A DNA stretch of 64,000 nucleotides from Schlegelella_A sp036263655 (GCA_036263655.1 DATAGP010000017.1:1-64000); one strand, 5' to 3'. Shown: positions 31,584 to 40,402, numbered from the stretch's first letter. Made by a program: numbers and translations. Notes: generated by a model not told the origin, from the sequence alone.

Positions 31584-32555
31584 ATGGCCGTCTCCGAAAG
31601 CGAGAAGCTGTTCAGGAAGATCAAGCTGGTCGCCGACCAGATCGCCAAGATCCGGGCCGTGCTCGATCGCCGATGGAAGGATCTCGCGACGCGGCTCGAG
31701 GCCGCGATCAAGGCGAAGGACCGCGACAAGATCGAGTTCTTCCTGAGCGCGCTCGACGGCCGCATCAAGGAGGTGTCGAAGACGCTGCAGGCGGCGCGCG
31801 TCGCGATGGGCGACGTTCGCGAGCTGCAGCTGGACGAGGACTTCGTCGCCGGCAACGCCGTCGAGATGGAGGAGTACGTCTCCATCCTCAGCGGGGCGGT
31901 GAAGAGCCTCACGGCCCAGTTCGCCGAGGGCAAGAAGCTGCAGAACCAGGCCCAGGCGGCGGCCGAGTCCGCCACCGACGCGGCCGGCAACGCCACCGCC
32001 CTGCAGGCCGAGCTCGAGACGGCGATGAACGACGCGAAAGGCGCGTTCTCGGCGCTGTTCAAGAAGGCCGACGCGATCCAGGTGCGCGCCGCCGCGGCGC
32101 TCAAGGCGCGCGACGCCAAGGCGCTGGCCAGGGCGAAGGCGGAGTACGACGCGCTCGGCATCGACGTCCAGCTCATGCTGCACGAGGGCCTCCTCAAGCG
32201 GGTCAAGGAGCTGGGCGCGAGCGCCGGCTCGAAGGAGTACGCGCCGGACGTCCAGGCGCAGCTCAAGGACGGCGCCAAGGACCTCATGAACCAGGCGGTG
32301 GGCGTGAACGTCTACGTCGATCAGCTGAAGCTCGGCGTGCAGCGGATGAAGGCCATGGCCATCGAGGCGCCCGACAGCGCGAAGGCGGCGAAGCTCCTCT
32401 CGCTCGATCGGGCCGCCGAGGAGATGCTGAAGAAGGTGCTCGCCGGCCCGGCCGCCGGTCTCGAGCCCGGCCTCGAGCAGATCGGCAGGAAGCTCGACCC
32501 GAAGCAGAAGGGCAAGGACATGCTGGCGAAGCTGCGGAGCGCCGGCATCCTCTGA
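31584..32555 (+). CDS. Unrecognised long helical / coiled-coil protein
   Basis: A 323-residue cytoplasmic protein with almost entirely helical prediction, rich in Lys, Ala, Glu and Leu, with no signal peptide, membrane helix or known motif. Coiled-coil-like stretches lie at about 5-70 (LFRKIKLVADQIAKIRAVLD, FLSALDGRIKEVSKTLQ) and 100-165. The C-terminal third (GVQRMKAMAIEAPDSAKAAK to the end) reads like a separate small bundle. A GAAGG ribosome-binding site precedes the ATG. Composition and lack of recognisable family resemble the 487-residue protein at 21645-23108, but I see no clear sequence homology between them. The Nudix gene follows 12 bp later. Confidence 0.72.
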   Translation: MAVSESEKLFRKIKLVADQIAKIRAVLDRRWKDLATRLEAAIKAKDRDKIEFFLSALDGRIKEVSKTLQAARVAMGDVRELQLDEDFVAGNAVEMEEYVSILSGAVKSLTAQFAEGKKLQNQAQAAAESATDAAGNATALQAELETAMNDAKGAFSALFKKADAIQVRAAAALKARDAKALARAKAEYDALGIDVQLMLHEGLLKRVKELGASAGSKEYAPDVQAQLKDGAKDLMNQAVGVNVYVDQLKLGVQRMKAMAIEAPDSAKAAKLLSLDRAAEEMLKKVLAGPAAGLEPGLEQIGRKLDPKQKGKDMLAKLRSAGIL

Positions 32556-32567
32556 CCCGGGGCCGCC

Positions 32568-33425
32568 GTGAGCACGCAGGCGGGGCTCCCGAAGTGGCTG
32601 CAGCGGTCCCGGCGTGCCGCCGCGGCCGAGCCGCTGTCGCCGCGAGCGCCGCTGCTGCTGAGCGGGCACCAGGCGCCGATCGGCAGCATCGAGCCGTCGC
32701 TGGCGGAGCGTCTCGCTCGCGCCGGGCTGCCGATCGGGGACGGCGCGAGCGGATGGGTGATCACCGCACCGGCGCCGGCCTCGCTCGCCGCGATCGCCCG
32801 CTGGCTGCATGCCGCGGGCGTGTGCAGCCGCTGGCGCGACGAGCTGCTGCCGGTCCGCGACGACGCCGGCGCGGGCATGGCAGCGGTCGAGCGCAGCGTC
32901 GTCCGCGCCCTCGGAATCCGGACCTTCGCCGTGCACCTCGTCGGCAGCACCCCCGAGGGTCGGGTCTGGGTGCAGCAGCGCGCGTTCGACAAGGCCACCG
33001 ACCCCGGCGCATGGGACACGCTCGTCGGCGGCCTCGTCGGCGTCGACGAGACGACGGAGACCGCGCTGGCCCGCGAAGCCGCGGAGGAAGCGGGCCTGGC
33101 GCTGGCGCAGCTCGATGCGCTCACGCGCGCCGGCCGGGTCGCCGTGCGGCGGCCGGTGCCGGACGGCTTCATGGCGGAGGACATCGAGGTCTTCCACGCC
33201 GTCGTGCCTCGCGGCGTCGAGCCGATCAACCGGGACGGCGAGGTCGAGCGCTTCGAGTGCCTCGACGCCGAAGCGCTGCACGCACGCCTTGCCGCGGGAG
33301 CCTTCACGCTCGAAGCCGAGCTCGTCTTCGGTGTGCTCGTGGAGCAGGGCACGCTGGCCGGCCGCCCGTCCGGCCGACGCGGCGAAGAGGGCGGCGCCGG
33401 CGCGCCGGGAAAACGGGCGCGGTAG
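32568..33425 (+). CDS. Nudix hydrolase with DUF4743 N-terminal domain
   Basis: A 285-residue protein: residues about 1-120 match the DUF4743 domain found with thiamine-pyrophosphate-type Nudix enzymes, and residues 120-270 form the Nudix fold. The Nudix box is complete at 155-177: Gly155, Glu161, Arg169-Glu170, Glu173-Glu174, Gly176, with hydrophobic residues in place. Substrates are nucleoside diphosphates linked to another group; homologues such as the N-terminal part of yeast Tnr3 act on oxidised thiamine diphosphates. GTG start. It is 12 bp after the helical protein gene and its TAG stop lies inside the TAGACT box in front of the CoA transferase gene. Confidence 0.86.
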   Translation: MSTQAGLPKWLQRSRRAAAAEPLSPRAPLLLSGHQAPIGSIEPSLAERLARAGLPIGDGASGWVITAPAPASLAAIARWLHAAGVCSRWRDELLPVRDDAGAGMAAVERSVVRALGIRTFAVHLVGSTPEGRVWVQQRAFDKATDPGAWDTLVGGLVGVDETTETALAREAAEEAGLALAQLDALTRAGRVAVRRPVPDGFMAEDIEVFHAVVPRGVEPINRDGEVERFECLDAEALHARLAAGAFTLEAELVFGVLVEQGTLAGRPSGRRGEEGGAGAPGKRAR

Positions 33426-33428
33426 ACT
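33423..33428 (+). promoter_or_regulatory. Putative -10 box (TAGACT) placed for a leaderless CoA transferase transcript
   Basis: GG-TAGACT is followed by exactly 6 nt and the ATG at 33435; there is no ribosome-binding site. Its TAG is also the stop codon of the Nudix gene. Confidence 0.4.
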
Positions 33429-33434
33429 GATTTC

Positions 33435-34604
33435 ATGCCCGCCTCGACTGCCCTCTCGCACCTCACCGTCATCGACCTGACGCGCGTGCGCGCCGGGCCG
33501 ACCGCGGTGCGCCAGCTCGCCGACTGGGGTGCCCAGGTGATCAAGGTCGAGATGCCGCCGGCGATGGACGACGGCGACGGCATCGGCGGCCCGCGCGAGG
33601 ACAGCGATTTCCAGAACGTGCACCGCAACAAGCGCGGCATGACGCTGAACCTGAAGTCGCCCGAAGGCGTGGCCATCCTCAAGCGGCTGGTCGAGCGCGC
33701 CGACGTGCTGGTCGAGAACTACCGTCCGGACGTCAAGCGCAAGCTCGGCATCGACTACGAGACGCTCTCGGCGATCAACCCGCGCCTGGTCTACGGCAGC
33801 ATCTCCGGCTACGGCGAGGACGGACCGTACCGGCTGCGGCCGGGCTTCGACCAGATCGCCCAGGGCATGGGCGGCCTGATGTCGATCACCGGACTGCCGG
33901 GCCAGGGGCCGGTGCGCGTCGGCATTCCCATCGCCGATCTCTGCGCCGGCATCTTCTGCGCGCACGGGATCATGGTGGCGCTGCTGGAGCGCGAGAAGTC
34001 CGGGCGCGGGCAGTGGGTGCGGTCGTCGCTGCTGCAGGCCCAGCTCTTCATGCTCGACTTCCAGGCCGCGCGCTGGCTGATGAAGGGCGAGGTCCCCAAG
34101 CAGGCGGGCAACAACCATCCCACCTCCATCCCCACGGGCGTGTACCGCACGCGCGACGGCCACATGAACCTGGCGGTCTCCGGCGGCCGGATCTGGCTCC
34201 GCTTCTGCGAGGCGCTCGGCGCGCCGGAGCTGGCCGCGCATCCCGACTACGCGACGTCCGGCGAGCGCTCGAAGAACCGCGACCGGCTGCACGCCGAGAT
34301 CGAGAGCCGGCTCCTCGCGCGCGACACGGCCGACTGGGTCGCCCTCTTCAACGAGGCCGGCGTGCCGAGCGGTCCGATCTACTCGGTCGACCAGGCCTTC
34401 GCCGACCCGCAGGTGCAGCACCTCGGCATCGTCCAGAAGGTCGGCGACGTGCCGTACCTGGGCCAGCCGGTGACGCTGAGCCGCACCCCGAGCCACGTCG
34501 CCAGCCACCCGCCGGCGCAGGGCGAGCACACCGACGGCGTGCTGCGCGATCTCGGCTATGGCGACGCCGAGATCGAGCGTTTCAAGAGCCAGGGCATCGT
34601 CTGA
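33435..34604 (+). CDS. CaiB/BaiF (class III) CoA transferase
   Basis: A 389-residue class III CoA transferase. It begins LTVIDLTRVRAGPTAVRQLADWGAQVIKVE, the family's first signature, followed by NVHRNKRGMTLNLKS and LVENYRPDV. The catalytic aspartate that forms the anhydride is Asp168 in RVGIPIADLCAG. These enzymes move CoA between carboxylic acids as interlocked dimers. A crotonase-fold gene starts 9 bp later, so the pair probably handles one acyl-CoA. The substrate acid is unknown; the nearby Tct transporter could supply it. Confidence 0.92.
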   Translation: MPASTALSHLTVIDLTRVRAGPTAVRQLADWGAQVIKVEMPPAMDDGDGIGGPREDSDFQNVHRNKRGMTLNLKSPEGVAILKRLVERADVLVENYRPDVKRKLGIDYETLSAINPRLVYGSISGYGEDGPYRLRPGFDQIAQGMGGLMSITGLPGQGPVRVGIPIADLCAGIFCAHGIMVALLEREKSGRGQWVRSSLLQAQLFMLDFQAARWLMKGEVPKQAGNNHPTSIPTGVYRTRDGHMNLAVSGGRIWLRFCEALGAPELAAHPDYATSGERSKNRDRLHAEIESRLLARDTADWVALFNEAGVPSGPIYSVDQAFADPQVQHLGIVQKVGDVPYLGQPVTLSRTPSHVASHPPAQGEHTDGVLRDLGYGDAEIERFKSQGIV

Positions 34605-34613
34605 GGAGACCCC

Positions 34614-35402
34614 GTGCCGAGCGACAAGATGATCTCGAAGGTGGAAGACGGCGTCGGCTGGATGATCTTCAACAACCCCGAGCGCCACAACGCGATCTCG
34701 CTCGAGATGTGGGAGGCGGCGCTGGAGATCATGGCGACGTTCGCCGCCGACCCTTCCGTGCGCGTGATGCTCGTGACTGGCGCCGGCGGCAAGGCCTTCG
34801 CCTCGGGCGCCGACATCTCGAAGTTCAAGGACGAGCGCCAGGAAGCGGAGTCGCTCGCCCGCTACCAGGCGACGACGCAGGCGGCCTACAAGGCGCTGCA
34901 GAGCATGGCCATCCCGACGATCGCGAAGGTCCGCGGCTACTGCATCGGCGGCGGCACGGCGGTCGCCGTCTGCTGCGACATCCGCATCTGCAGCGAAGGC
35001 TCGAAGTTCGGCATTCCGGCGGCCAAGCTCGGGCTCGGCTACGGCCTGGCACGGGCGCAGCCGCTGGTCGATCTCGTCGGGCCGGCGCACGCCAAGGAGA
35101 TGTTCTTCACCGGCCGCCAGCTCGATGCCCGCGAGGCGGAGCGGATCGGTCTCGTCAACCGCGTGGTCCCTGACGACGCGCTCGACGCCGCGGTGGACGA
35201 GATCGCCAAGGCGATCGTCGCCAACGCGCCGCTCACCGTGCGCTGCGCGAAGCTCGTCGTCGGCGAGGCCTTGAAGGACGCCGGCGATCGCGACGTCGCC
35301 GCGACCGAGCGCGCCGTCGAGGCCTGCTTCGCCAGCCGCGACTACAAGGAAGGGCAGGCGGCGTTCATGGAAAAGCGCAAGCCGGTCTTCACGGGCACCT
35401 GA
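34614..35402 (+). CDS. Crotonase-fold protein without the catalytic Glu pair (enoyl-CoA hydratase/isomerase family)
   Basis: A 262-residue crotonase-superfamily protein. The oxyanion-hole segments are present (KAFASGADISKF and GYCIGGGTAVAV), so CoA-thioester binding is expected. At the positions of the two catalytic glutamates of rat mitochondrial enoyl-CoA hydratase (Glu144, Glu164) it has Ala116 (GGGTAVA) and Ala136 (FGIPAAKLG). A simple hydratase is therefore unlikely; hydrolase, isomerase, decarboxylase or C-C lyase activity are open. GTG start, 9 bp after the CaiB gene. It is convergent with the cupin gene. Confidence 0.88.
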   Translation: MPSDKMISKVEDGVGWMIFNNPERHNAISLEMWEAALEIMATFAADPSVRVMLVTGAGGKAFASGADISKFKDERQEAESLARYQATTQAAYKALQSMAIPTIAKVRGYCIGGGTAVAVCCDIRICSEGSKFGIPAAKLGLGYGLARAQPLVDLVGPAHAKEMFFTGRQLDAREAERIGLVNRVVPDDALDAAVDEIAKAIVANAPLTVRCAKLVVGEALKDAGDRDVAATERAVEACFASRDYKEGQAAFMEKRKPVFTGT

Positions 35403-35464
35403 GCCGGGCCGGCCGGGCGTTCCTCTCTGTGCCGGGCGTTCGCGGTCAGGCGCAGCGAGGCTCG

Positions 35465-35956
35465 CTAGCCCAGGTCGACTCCGACAGCGCGTGCCGCGGC
35501 GCGGACCGGCTCCGGCCAGTCGATGTGGCCCGGATCGCGGCCGCTGGCCATGCCCATCAGGTAGGCGGGCTCCGCGTCGACGTTCCTGAACCCGCGCGAC
35601 AAGCCCGGCGGGATGGAGATCGTGTCCCAGGGCTCGAGCACGACCTGGCGTTCGCCGTCAGGACCCCAGAAGACCTCCCACCGGCCGGTGAGCGCGACGA
35701 AGACTTCCTGCGTCAGGTGACTGTGCAGCGGCGCCGACTTGCCGGGCTCGCAGCGGACGATGTTGAGGTGGAAGTCCTCGGCCGCCAGGGGTGCCGCCGG
35801 CGGCGTGCCGAGGACGCGGAAGGTGGTCCGCTCGCAGCCCGGGATGGCCGCGTCCAGGTAGTCGGCCGTCGGTCGGAGCGTCCGGAAGCGCGCGACGCGA
35901 GCCTCCATCTCCTCGACGGTCGGGTTCGCGTCCGTGATCTTCGCGGTACCTGTCAT
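35465..35956 (-). CDS. Cupin-domain protein
   Basis: A 163-residue single-domain cupin. Motif 1 is recognisable as SAPLHSHLTQEVFVALTGRWEVFW, with two His and a Glu as metal ligands, and motif 2 as PWDTISIPPGLSRGFRN, where the usual His is replaced by the Arg/Gly-Phe region, so the metal site may be incomplete. No signal peptide. It is the last gene of a leftward string tctC-tctB-tctA-amidase-cupin, 91 bp after the amidase. Small cupins of this kind can be dioxygenases, isomerases or ligand sensors. Role unknown. Confidence 0.82.
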   Translation of the reverse strand: MTGTAKITDANPTVEEMEARVARFRTLRPTADYLDAAIPGCERTTFRVLGTPPAAPLAAEDFHLNIVRCEPGKSAPLHSHLTQEVFVALTGRWEVFWGPDGERQVVLEPWDTISIPPGLSRGFRNVDAEPAYLMGMASGRDPGHIDWPEPVRAAARAVGVDLG

Positions 35957-36020
35957 TAGTGGTCTCCGAAGGATGCCGGCGGCGGCTTCACGCTGCGGGC
36001 TTCAGCCGTCGATGGTTGCA

Positions 36021-36050
36021 GCAAGCGCGCTAATCGCCGCAAGCGCGCTA
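36021..36050. repeat. Short direct repeat between cupin and amidase genes
   Basis: GCAAGCGCGCTA occurs at 36021-36032 and again at 36039-36050, 18 bp apart. The second copy contains the amidase stop codon. It looks like a small local duplication. Confidence 0.5.
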
Positions 36051-37229
36051 GCCGACGATCTGCTCGGCAAGCCGCACCAGGCTCCGGTCGCTGCCGGCCG
36101 GCCCGAGCAGCGACAGGCCGAGCGGAGCCCCGAGCCGCGTCGCGAGCGGCAGCGACAGCTGCGGGAAGCCGGCGAGGCCGGCGAGGCACAGCATCCGTGT
36201 CGCCTGGTTGCGGTAGTCCTCGAGGCCGGCCTCGTCGGCGTCGGCCTCGGGAGCGATGTCGGGCATGGGCGGCATGAGCATCACGCCGTCGCTGCCGAGC
36301 AGGGCCGCCAGGTGGCTGCGGAAGCGGGCGCGGAACGCCGTCGCCGACGCGAACTGCGCGTCGGTGACGGTGCTGGCCCAGGCGAATCGCTGCGCCACGC
36401 CGGGGCCGAGCGGCGGCGCGAAGCGGTCGATCAAGGCGCCGTCGGAGCGCCAGGCTTCGCGGCCTTGCAGGTAGCGGAAGTTCCAGTACATCGCGTCGAA
36501 GTCGTCGAGCGCCGCGTCGACCGGCGTCGCCCTGCCGAGCCGGGCCTCGACCCGGGCGACGGCGCCGGCCAGCGCCTCCTGCACGTCGGCCGCGACGAGG
36601 CCCCAGACGTCGGCCGGCGCGAGCAGCCGCACCGAGGCGGGCATCGGCGACGGGTCGGCGCCGAGCAGCACGTCGGCGACGCGGGCGAAGGTGGGCACGT
36701 CGCGCGCGAACCAGCCGCAGGTGTCGAGACTGGGCGCGAGGTCCATCACGCCTTCCAGGCTGACGCGGCCGTGCGTCGGCCGCAGGCCGACCAGGCCGCA
36801 GTGGTTCGCCGGCGCGCGGACGCTGCCGCCGGTGTCGGTGCCGAGCGCGAAGTCGCAGAGCCCGTTCGACACCGCGGATGCCGAGCCCGACGACGAGCCG
36901 CCGCTGATCCGGTCGGGCGCGGCGCCGTTGATGGGCGAACCGAAGTGCGCGTTCCGGCCGTTCATCGAGAACGCCAGCTCGTCGGTGATGGTCTTGCCGG
37001 CGAAGCGCGCCCCGGCGTCGAGCAGCCGCTGCACGGTCGGCGCCGTGTTCGTCTTGACGCCCGACATCGCCAGCACGAACGGCTGCCCGCCGCTGGTCGG
37101 ATAGCCGGCGACGTCGAAGAGGTCCTTGACGGCGAACGACAGGCCCGCGAGCGGGCCCGCCGCGGCGTGCGGCACCGGCGCGTCCGGGTAGGGCATGAAG
37201 GCGCGGCAGGCGTCGCGGCAGCTGGACAT
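36048..37229 (-). CDS. Amidase-signature family hydrolase
   Basis: A 393-residue amidase-signature enzyme. The Ser-cisSer-Lys triad is visible: the lysine in SFAVKDLFDVAGYPTSGG, the cis-serine in ISGGSSSGSASAVSNG and the nucleophile serine in GTDTGGSVRAPANHCG. At under 400 residues it is shorter than typical GatA (about 480) and is not part of a gatCAB set, so it is a catabolic amidase. The substrate is some carboxamide or related compound. It lies 41 bp after tctA, which suggests that the transported substrate or its derivative is what it hydrolyses. Confidence 0.9.
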   Translation of the reverse strand: MSSCRDACRAFMPYPDAPVPHAAAGPLAGLSFAVKDLFDVAGYPTSGGQPFVLAMSGVKTNTAPTVQRLLDAGARFAGKTITDELAFSMNGRNAHFGSPINGAAPDRISGGSSSGSASAVSNGLCDFALGTDTGGSVRAPANHCGLVGLRPTHGRVSLEGVMDLAPSLDTCGWFARDVPTFARVADVLLGADPSPMPASVRLLAPADVWGLVAADVQEALAGAVARVEARLGRATPVDAALDDFDAMYWNFRYLQGREAWRSDGALIDRFAPPLGPGVAQRFAWASTVTDAQFASATAFRARFRSHLAALLGSDGVMLMPPMPDIAPEADADEAGLEDYRNQATRMLCLAGLAGFPQLSLPLATRLGAPLGLSLLGPAGSDRSLVRLAEQIVG

Positions 37230-37270
37230 GGCGTTCTCGCGAGTCGGAGGTTCGTTGCCGGTGGTCGTCG

Positions 37271-38785
37271 TCAGGTCGGGGCCGCGGCCGCACGTCGTCG
37301 CGAAGCGGCCAGGATGCCGCGCACCGTCGGCACCAAAATTGCGGCCAGCGCGGCGACCGTCAGCACGGCCGAGATCGGCCGCATGAAGAAGATGCCGATC
37401 CCGGCGTCCGAGATGATCAGCGACTGGCGCAGCGCCCGTTCGGCGAGCGGGCCGAGGACCAGCGCCAGCACCAGCGCCGCCGGCGAGTAGCCGAGCTTCT
37501 TCATCGCATAGCCCAGCGCGCCGAAGGCGAGCATCACGCCGACGTCGAAGCTGCTGTTCTTGAGCGAGAACGCGCCGGTGATGCAGAGGACGATGATGAT
37601 CGGCATCAGGATGCCGTAGGGCACGCGCAGGGCGCGGACGAAGAGCGGGATGAACGCGGTGCTCAGGATCAGCAGCAGCACGTTGGCGATGTACTGCGAG
37701 GCGATCAGCCCCCAGACGAACTGCGGGTTCTTCTCGAACAGCTGCGGGCCCGGCCTGAGTCCCCACATCAGCAGGCCGCCGAGCATGATGGCGGTGGTCG
37801 CCGAGCCCGGGATGCCGAGCGTCAGCATCGGCACCATAGCGCCGGTCGCGGCGGCGTTGTTGGCGGCCTCGGGCGCCGCGACGCCTTCGATTGCGCCGCG
37901 CCCCAGCTCCTCGGTATGCCGCGAGACCTTCTTCTCGACGGCATAGGCCATGAAGGTCGCGACGGTCGGCCCGGCGCCCGGAAGCGTGCCGACGACGAAG
38001 CCCAGCACCGTCCCGCGCAGGATCGCCCAGCGGCTGCGCAGCCAGTCGGCCGCCGTGGGCAGGACGTCGCGCAGGCCGTAGCGTCCCGAGGCGAGGCGGC
38101 TGCCGCTGGCCGATTCCGCGCCCGCCAGCACCTCGCCGATGCCGAACAGGCCGATGGCGACCGGCAGGAAGTCGATGCCGTCCATCATCTCCGGGATGCC
38201 GAACGCGAAGCGGGCGTCGCCGGAGACGATGTCGAAGCCGACCGTGGCCAGCATCAGCCCGAACACCATGCTGATGTAGCCCTTGAGCGGGCTCTCGCCG
38301 GTGAGCAGGGTGACGGTGGTCAGGCCGAGCAGCATCAGCGCGAAGTTCTCGGGCGGGCCGAAGGCGAGCGACCAGCGGGCGAGTAGCGGCGACACCAGCA
38401 TCAGCAGGAACACGCCGATCGTGCCGGCGATGAAGGAGGCGATCGCCGCGATGCCCAGGGCCGGGCCGGCGCGCCCCTGCAGCGCCATCTGATGGCCGTC
38501 GAGGCAGGTGACGACCGAGGCCGATTCGCCCGGCGTGTTGATCAGCACCGCGGTGATCGTTCCGCCGTACATCGTTCCGGCGTAGAGGGCGGCGAGCATG
38601 ATGATCCCCGAGGTGGGATCCATGCCGAAGGTCAGCGGCAGCAGCAGCGCCACGCCCGACGGCGGGCCGATCCCGGGCAGGGCGCCGATGAGGATGCCGA
38701 GGATCACGCCGCACACCGCCATGAAGAGGTTGAACGGCGTGAGCGCGACCGAGAAGCCGAGGGCGAGGTTGGACAGGAAGTCCAT
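37271..38785 (-). CDS. Tripartite tricarboxylate transporter, large membrane subunit TctA
   Basis: A 504-residue TctA-family permease with about 11-12 helices. Family signatures are clear: the first GILIGALPGIGPPSGVALLLPLTFG and its internal-repeat counterpart GFVVGTLPGAGPTVATFMAY, plus LYAGTMYGGTITAVLINTPGE. TctA forms the sodium- or proton-coupled channel of TTT-type secondary transporters fed by a periplasmic binding protein. tctB lies 7 bp upstream and tctC before it, so the three subunits are co-expressed. Substrate is some carboxylate, not necessarily citrate. Confidence 0.94.
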   Translation of the reverse strand: MDFLSNLALGFSVALTPFNLFMAVCGVILGILIGALPGIGPPSGVALLLPLTFGMDPTSGIIMLAALYAGTMYGGTITAVLINTPGESASVVTCLDGHQMALQGRAGPALGIAAIASFIAGTIGVFLLMLVSPLLARWSLAFGPPENFALMLLGLTTVTLLTGESPLKGYISMVFGLMLATVGFDIVSGDARFAFGIPEMMDGIDFLPVAIGLFGIGEVLAGAESASGSRLASGRYGLRDVLPTAADWLRSRWAILRGTVLGFVVGTLPGAGPTVATFMAYAVEKKVSRHTEELGRGAIEGVAAPEAANNAAATGAMVPMLTLGIPGSATTAIMLGGLLMWGLRPGPQLFEKNPQFVWGLIASQYIANVLLLILSTAFIPLFVRALRVPYGILMPIIIVLCITGAFSLKNSSFDVGVMLAFGALGYAMKKLGYSPAALVLALVLGPLAERALRQSLIISDAGIGIFFMRPISAVLTVAALAAILVPTVRGILAASRRRAAAAPT

Positions 38786-38792
38786 CGCCGCC

Positions 38793-39248
38793 TCAGAAGC
38801 CGAGCACGCCCACCGGCATCGGAACCTTGAGCCAGTGGATGAAGATCAGGTAGTTCGCCGCCGCGACGGCCAGCGCCACCGCCACCGTCACATGCCACGG
38901 CTGCCGGTCGAGGCCGCGCAGCAGGGCAATCAGGAACAGCACGGTTCCGAGGGCCATGCCGACGACCTTGAGCAGGGCGACGAAGGCGACGCTGAGGCCG
39001 AAGACGAGGACCAGGCGCCGCAGCCCTTCGCCGCGCGGCAGCCAGGCTTCGCCCGGGTCGCCGGAGCGCATGGCGCCGATCAGCAGGGTCGCCGCCAGCA
39101 CCGCCATCGACAGGCCCAGCCAGAAGGGAAGGAAGGCCGGACCGGGACCGTTCTCGCCCCAGTACGCGTAGTGGGTCAGTGCACCGGCGCTGAAGGCGAC
39201 GCCGAGCGCGAGGAGCGCCGCGCCGGCGATCCGGTCAGCGGAACGCAC
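38793..39248 (-). CDS. Tripartite tricarboxylate transporter, small membrane subunit TctB
   Basis: A 151-residue protein with four predicted transmembrane helices (about 5-27, 42-62, 80-110 and 120-145), the size and topology of TctB. It has the family features of an acidic/aromatic loop after helix 1 (AYWGENGPGPAFLPFWLGL). It lies between tctC (21 bp) and tctA (7 bp). TctB sequences are weakly conserved; the call leans on topology and context. Confidence 0.86.
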   Translation of the reverse strand: MRSADRIAGAALLALGVAFSAGALTHYAYWGENGPGPAFLPFWLGLSMAVLAATLLIGAMRSGDPGEAWLPRGEGLRRLVLVFGLSVAFVALLKVVGMALGTVLFLIALLRGLDRQPWHVTVAVALAVAAANYLIFIHWLKVPMPVGVLGF

Positions 39249-39269
39249 GTGCAGGGCCCGCGCGCCGGC

Positions 39270-40253
39270 CTACTTCTTCAGGCCGCCGAGCGCGCCGAGC
39301 GCGCTTTCGTAGTCGCCGGTGATGCCGTCGAGATACTTGTTGGCTTCCTCTCCGATCCAGGTCGTCGGCGTGAGCAGGTTGCCCTTGATGTACTCGTCCT
39401 GCCACTTCTTCGTCGCGGCGACCTTCTTCAGCGTCTCCTGCCACCAGGCGACGGCTTCCGGCGGCATGCCGGCGGGCCCGACGACGCCGCGCATCTGTTC
39501 CCAGTAGAAGGGGTAGCCCTTCTCGGCGAAGGTCGGGACGTCGGGCGCACCGGCCATGCGCTTGCGCGCGGCGACGGCGAGGTTCCTCGCCTTGCCGCCG
39601 TCGACCTGGGCGACGATCTCGTTCGGGTTCATGATGCCGGCGTCGATGTGGCCGCCGAGCAGCGCCGTCGTCACCTCGCCGCCGGAATTGAACGGCACGT
39701 ACTTCAGCTTGATCTTCGCCGACTGCTCGAACAGGTGCGCGAAGATGTGATCCTCGTTGTGCGTGCCGGTGCCGCCGACGGTGAGCTGGCCCGGCCTGGC
39801 ACGCGCGGCGGCGATGAAGTCCTCGACCGTCTTGTACGGCGACTCGTTGCGCACCGACAGCATGAGCTCGTCGATGGCGACGATCATGAGCACGGTAATG
39901 GCGTCGCGATGGTTGCCGGGCAGGCGCCCCTGCAGCTTGCCGGAGACGATCATCGGCGTGGCGCCCGCCACCACGTGCGGATCGCCCTTCTTCGTGATCA
40001 GGTAGCTGTAGCCGATGGTGCCGCTGCCGCCGGGCCGGTTGTTGACGGTGATCGGCACCGGCGACCACTTGTTCTCGTCGATGATGCCGGTGATCATCCG
40101 CATCATGTTGTCGGTGCCGCCGCCGGGGGCGAAGGGCACGACGACCTCGATGTTCTTCGACGGGTACTTGGCCTGCGCGACGGCGACGCCGGGGCTGGCG
40201 AGAAGCAGGGCGCTGGTTGCGGCGGCCATCGCGAGAACGTGCTTGAAGAGCAT
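39270..40253 (-). CDS. Tripartite tricarboxylate transporter substrate-binding protein (TctC/Bug family)
   Basis: A 327-residue periplasmic binding protein. It has a Sec signal peptide (MLFKHVLAMAAATSALLLASP... with likely cleavage after VAVAQ, about residue 27), then the Bug-family hallmarks YPSKNIEVVVPFAPGGGTDN and NNRPGGSGTIGYSYL, and the ligand-loop VGGTGTHNEDHIF. A CAGGAG ribosome-binding site precedes it. It heads tctCBA-amidase-cupin. Bug proteins bind diverse carboxylates or amides and cannot be assigned by sequence alone. Confidence 0.93.
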   Translation of the reverse strand: MLFKHVLAMAAATSALLLASPGVAVAQAKYPSKNIEVVVPFAPGGGTDNMMRMITGIIDENKWSPVPITVNNRPGGSGTIGYSYLITKKGDPHVVAGATPMIVSGKLQGRLPGNHRDAITVLMIVAIDELMLSVRNESPYKTVEDFIAAARARPGQLTVGGTGTHNEDHIFAHLFEQSAKIKLKYVPFNSGGEVTTALLGGHIDAGIMNPNEIVAQVDGGKARNLAVAARKRMAGAPDVPTFAEKGYPFYWEQMRGVVGPAGMPPEAVAWWQETLKKVAATKKWQDEYIKGNLLTPTTWIGEEANKYLDGITGDYESALGALGGLKK

Positions 40254-40396
40254 GTGAGACTCCTGTGGCAGATCGTCTGCGTTCGAGCGGAACGCGGTCC
40301 CGCGTCCCGTGGGTCGAATTCACTTTAGCAGTGGCATGGCGACGGCTGCTTGGTATTGGCCCTAGCGCCGACGGCCCTCCGTCGAGAGCCCGGTGC

Positions 40397-40402
40397 TAGG
40401 AT
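40397..40402 (+). promoter_or_regulatory. Putative -10 box (TAGGAT) before the second crotonase gene
   Basis: GCTAGGAT lies 35 bp before the ATG at 40438 in the divergent region with tctC. No convincing -35. Confidence 0.3.

Noticed and set aside
31410..35090. A 1226-codon minus-strand frame across the Nudix, CoA transferase and crotonase genes
   Set aside because: It spans several well-supported plus-strand genes and has no domain; it is a GC-bias artefact.
34614..35402. Annotation as enoyl-CoA hydratase
   Set aside because: Both catalytic glutamates are absent by alignment, so only the fold is claimed.
35403..35464. Repeated CCGGGCGTTC in the gap between the crotonase and cupin genes as a regulatory repeat
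   Set aside because: Only two short GC-rich copies in a convergent gap; likely chance.
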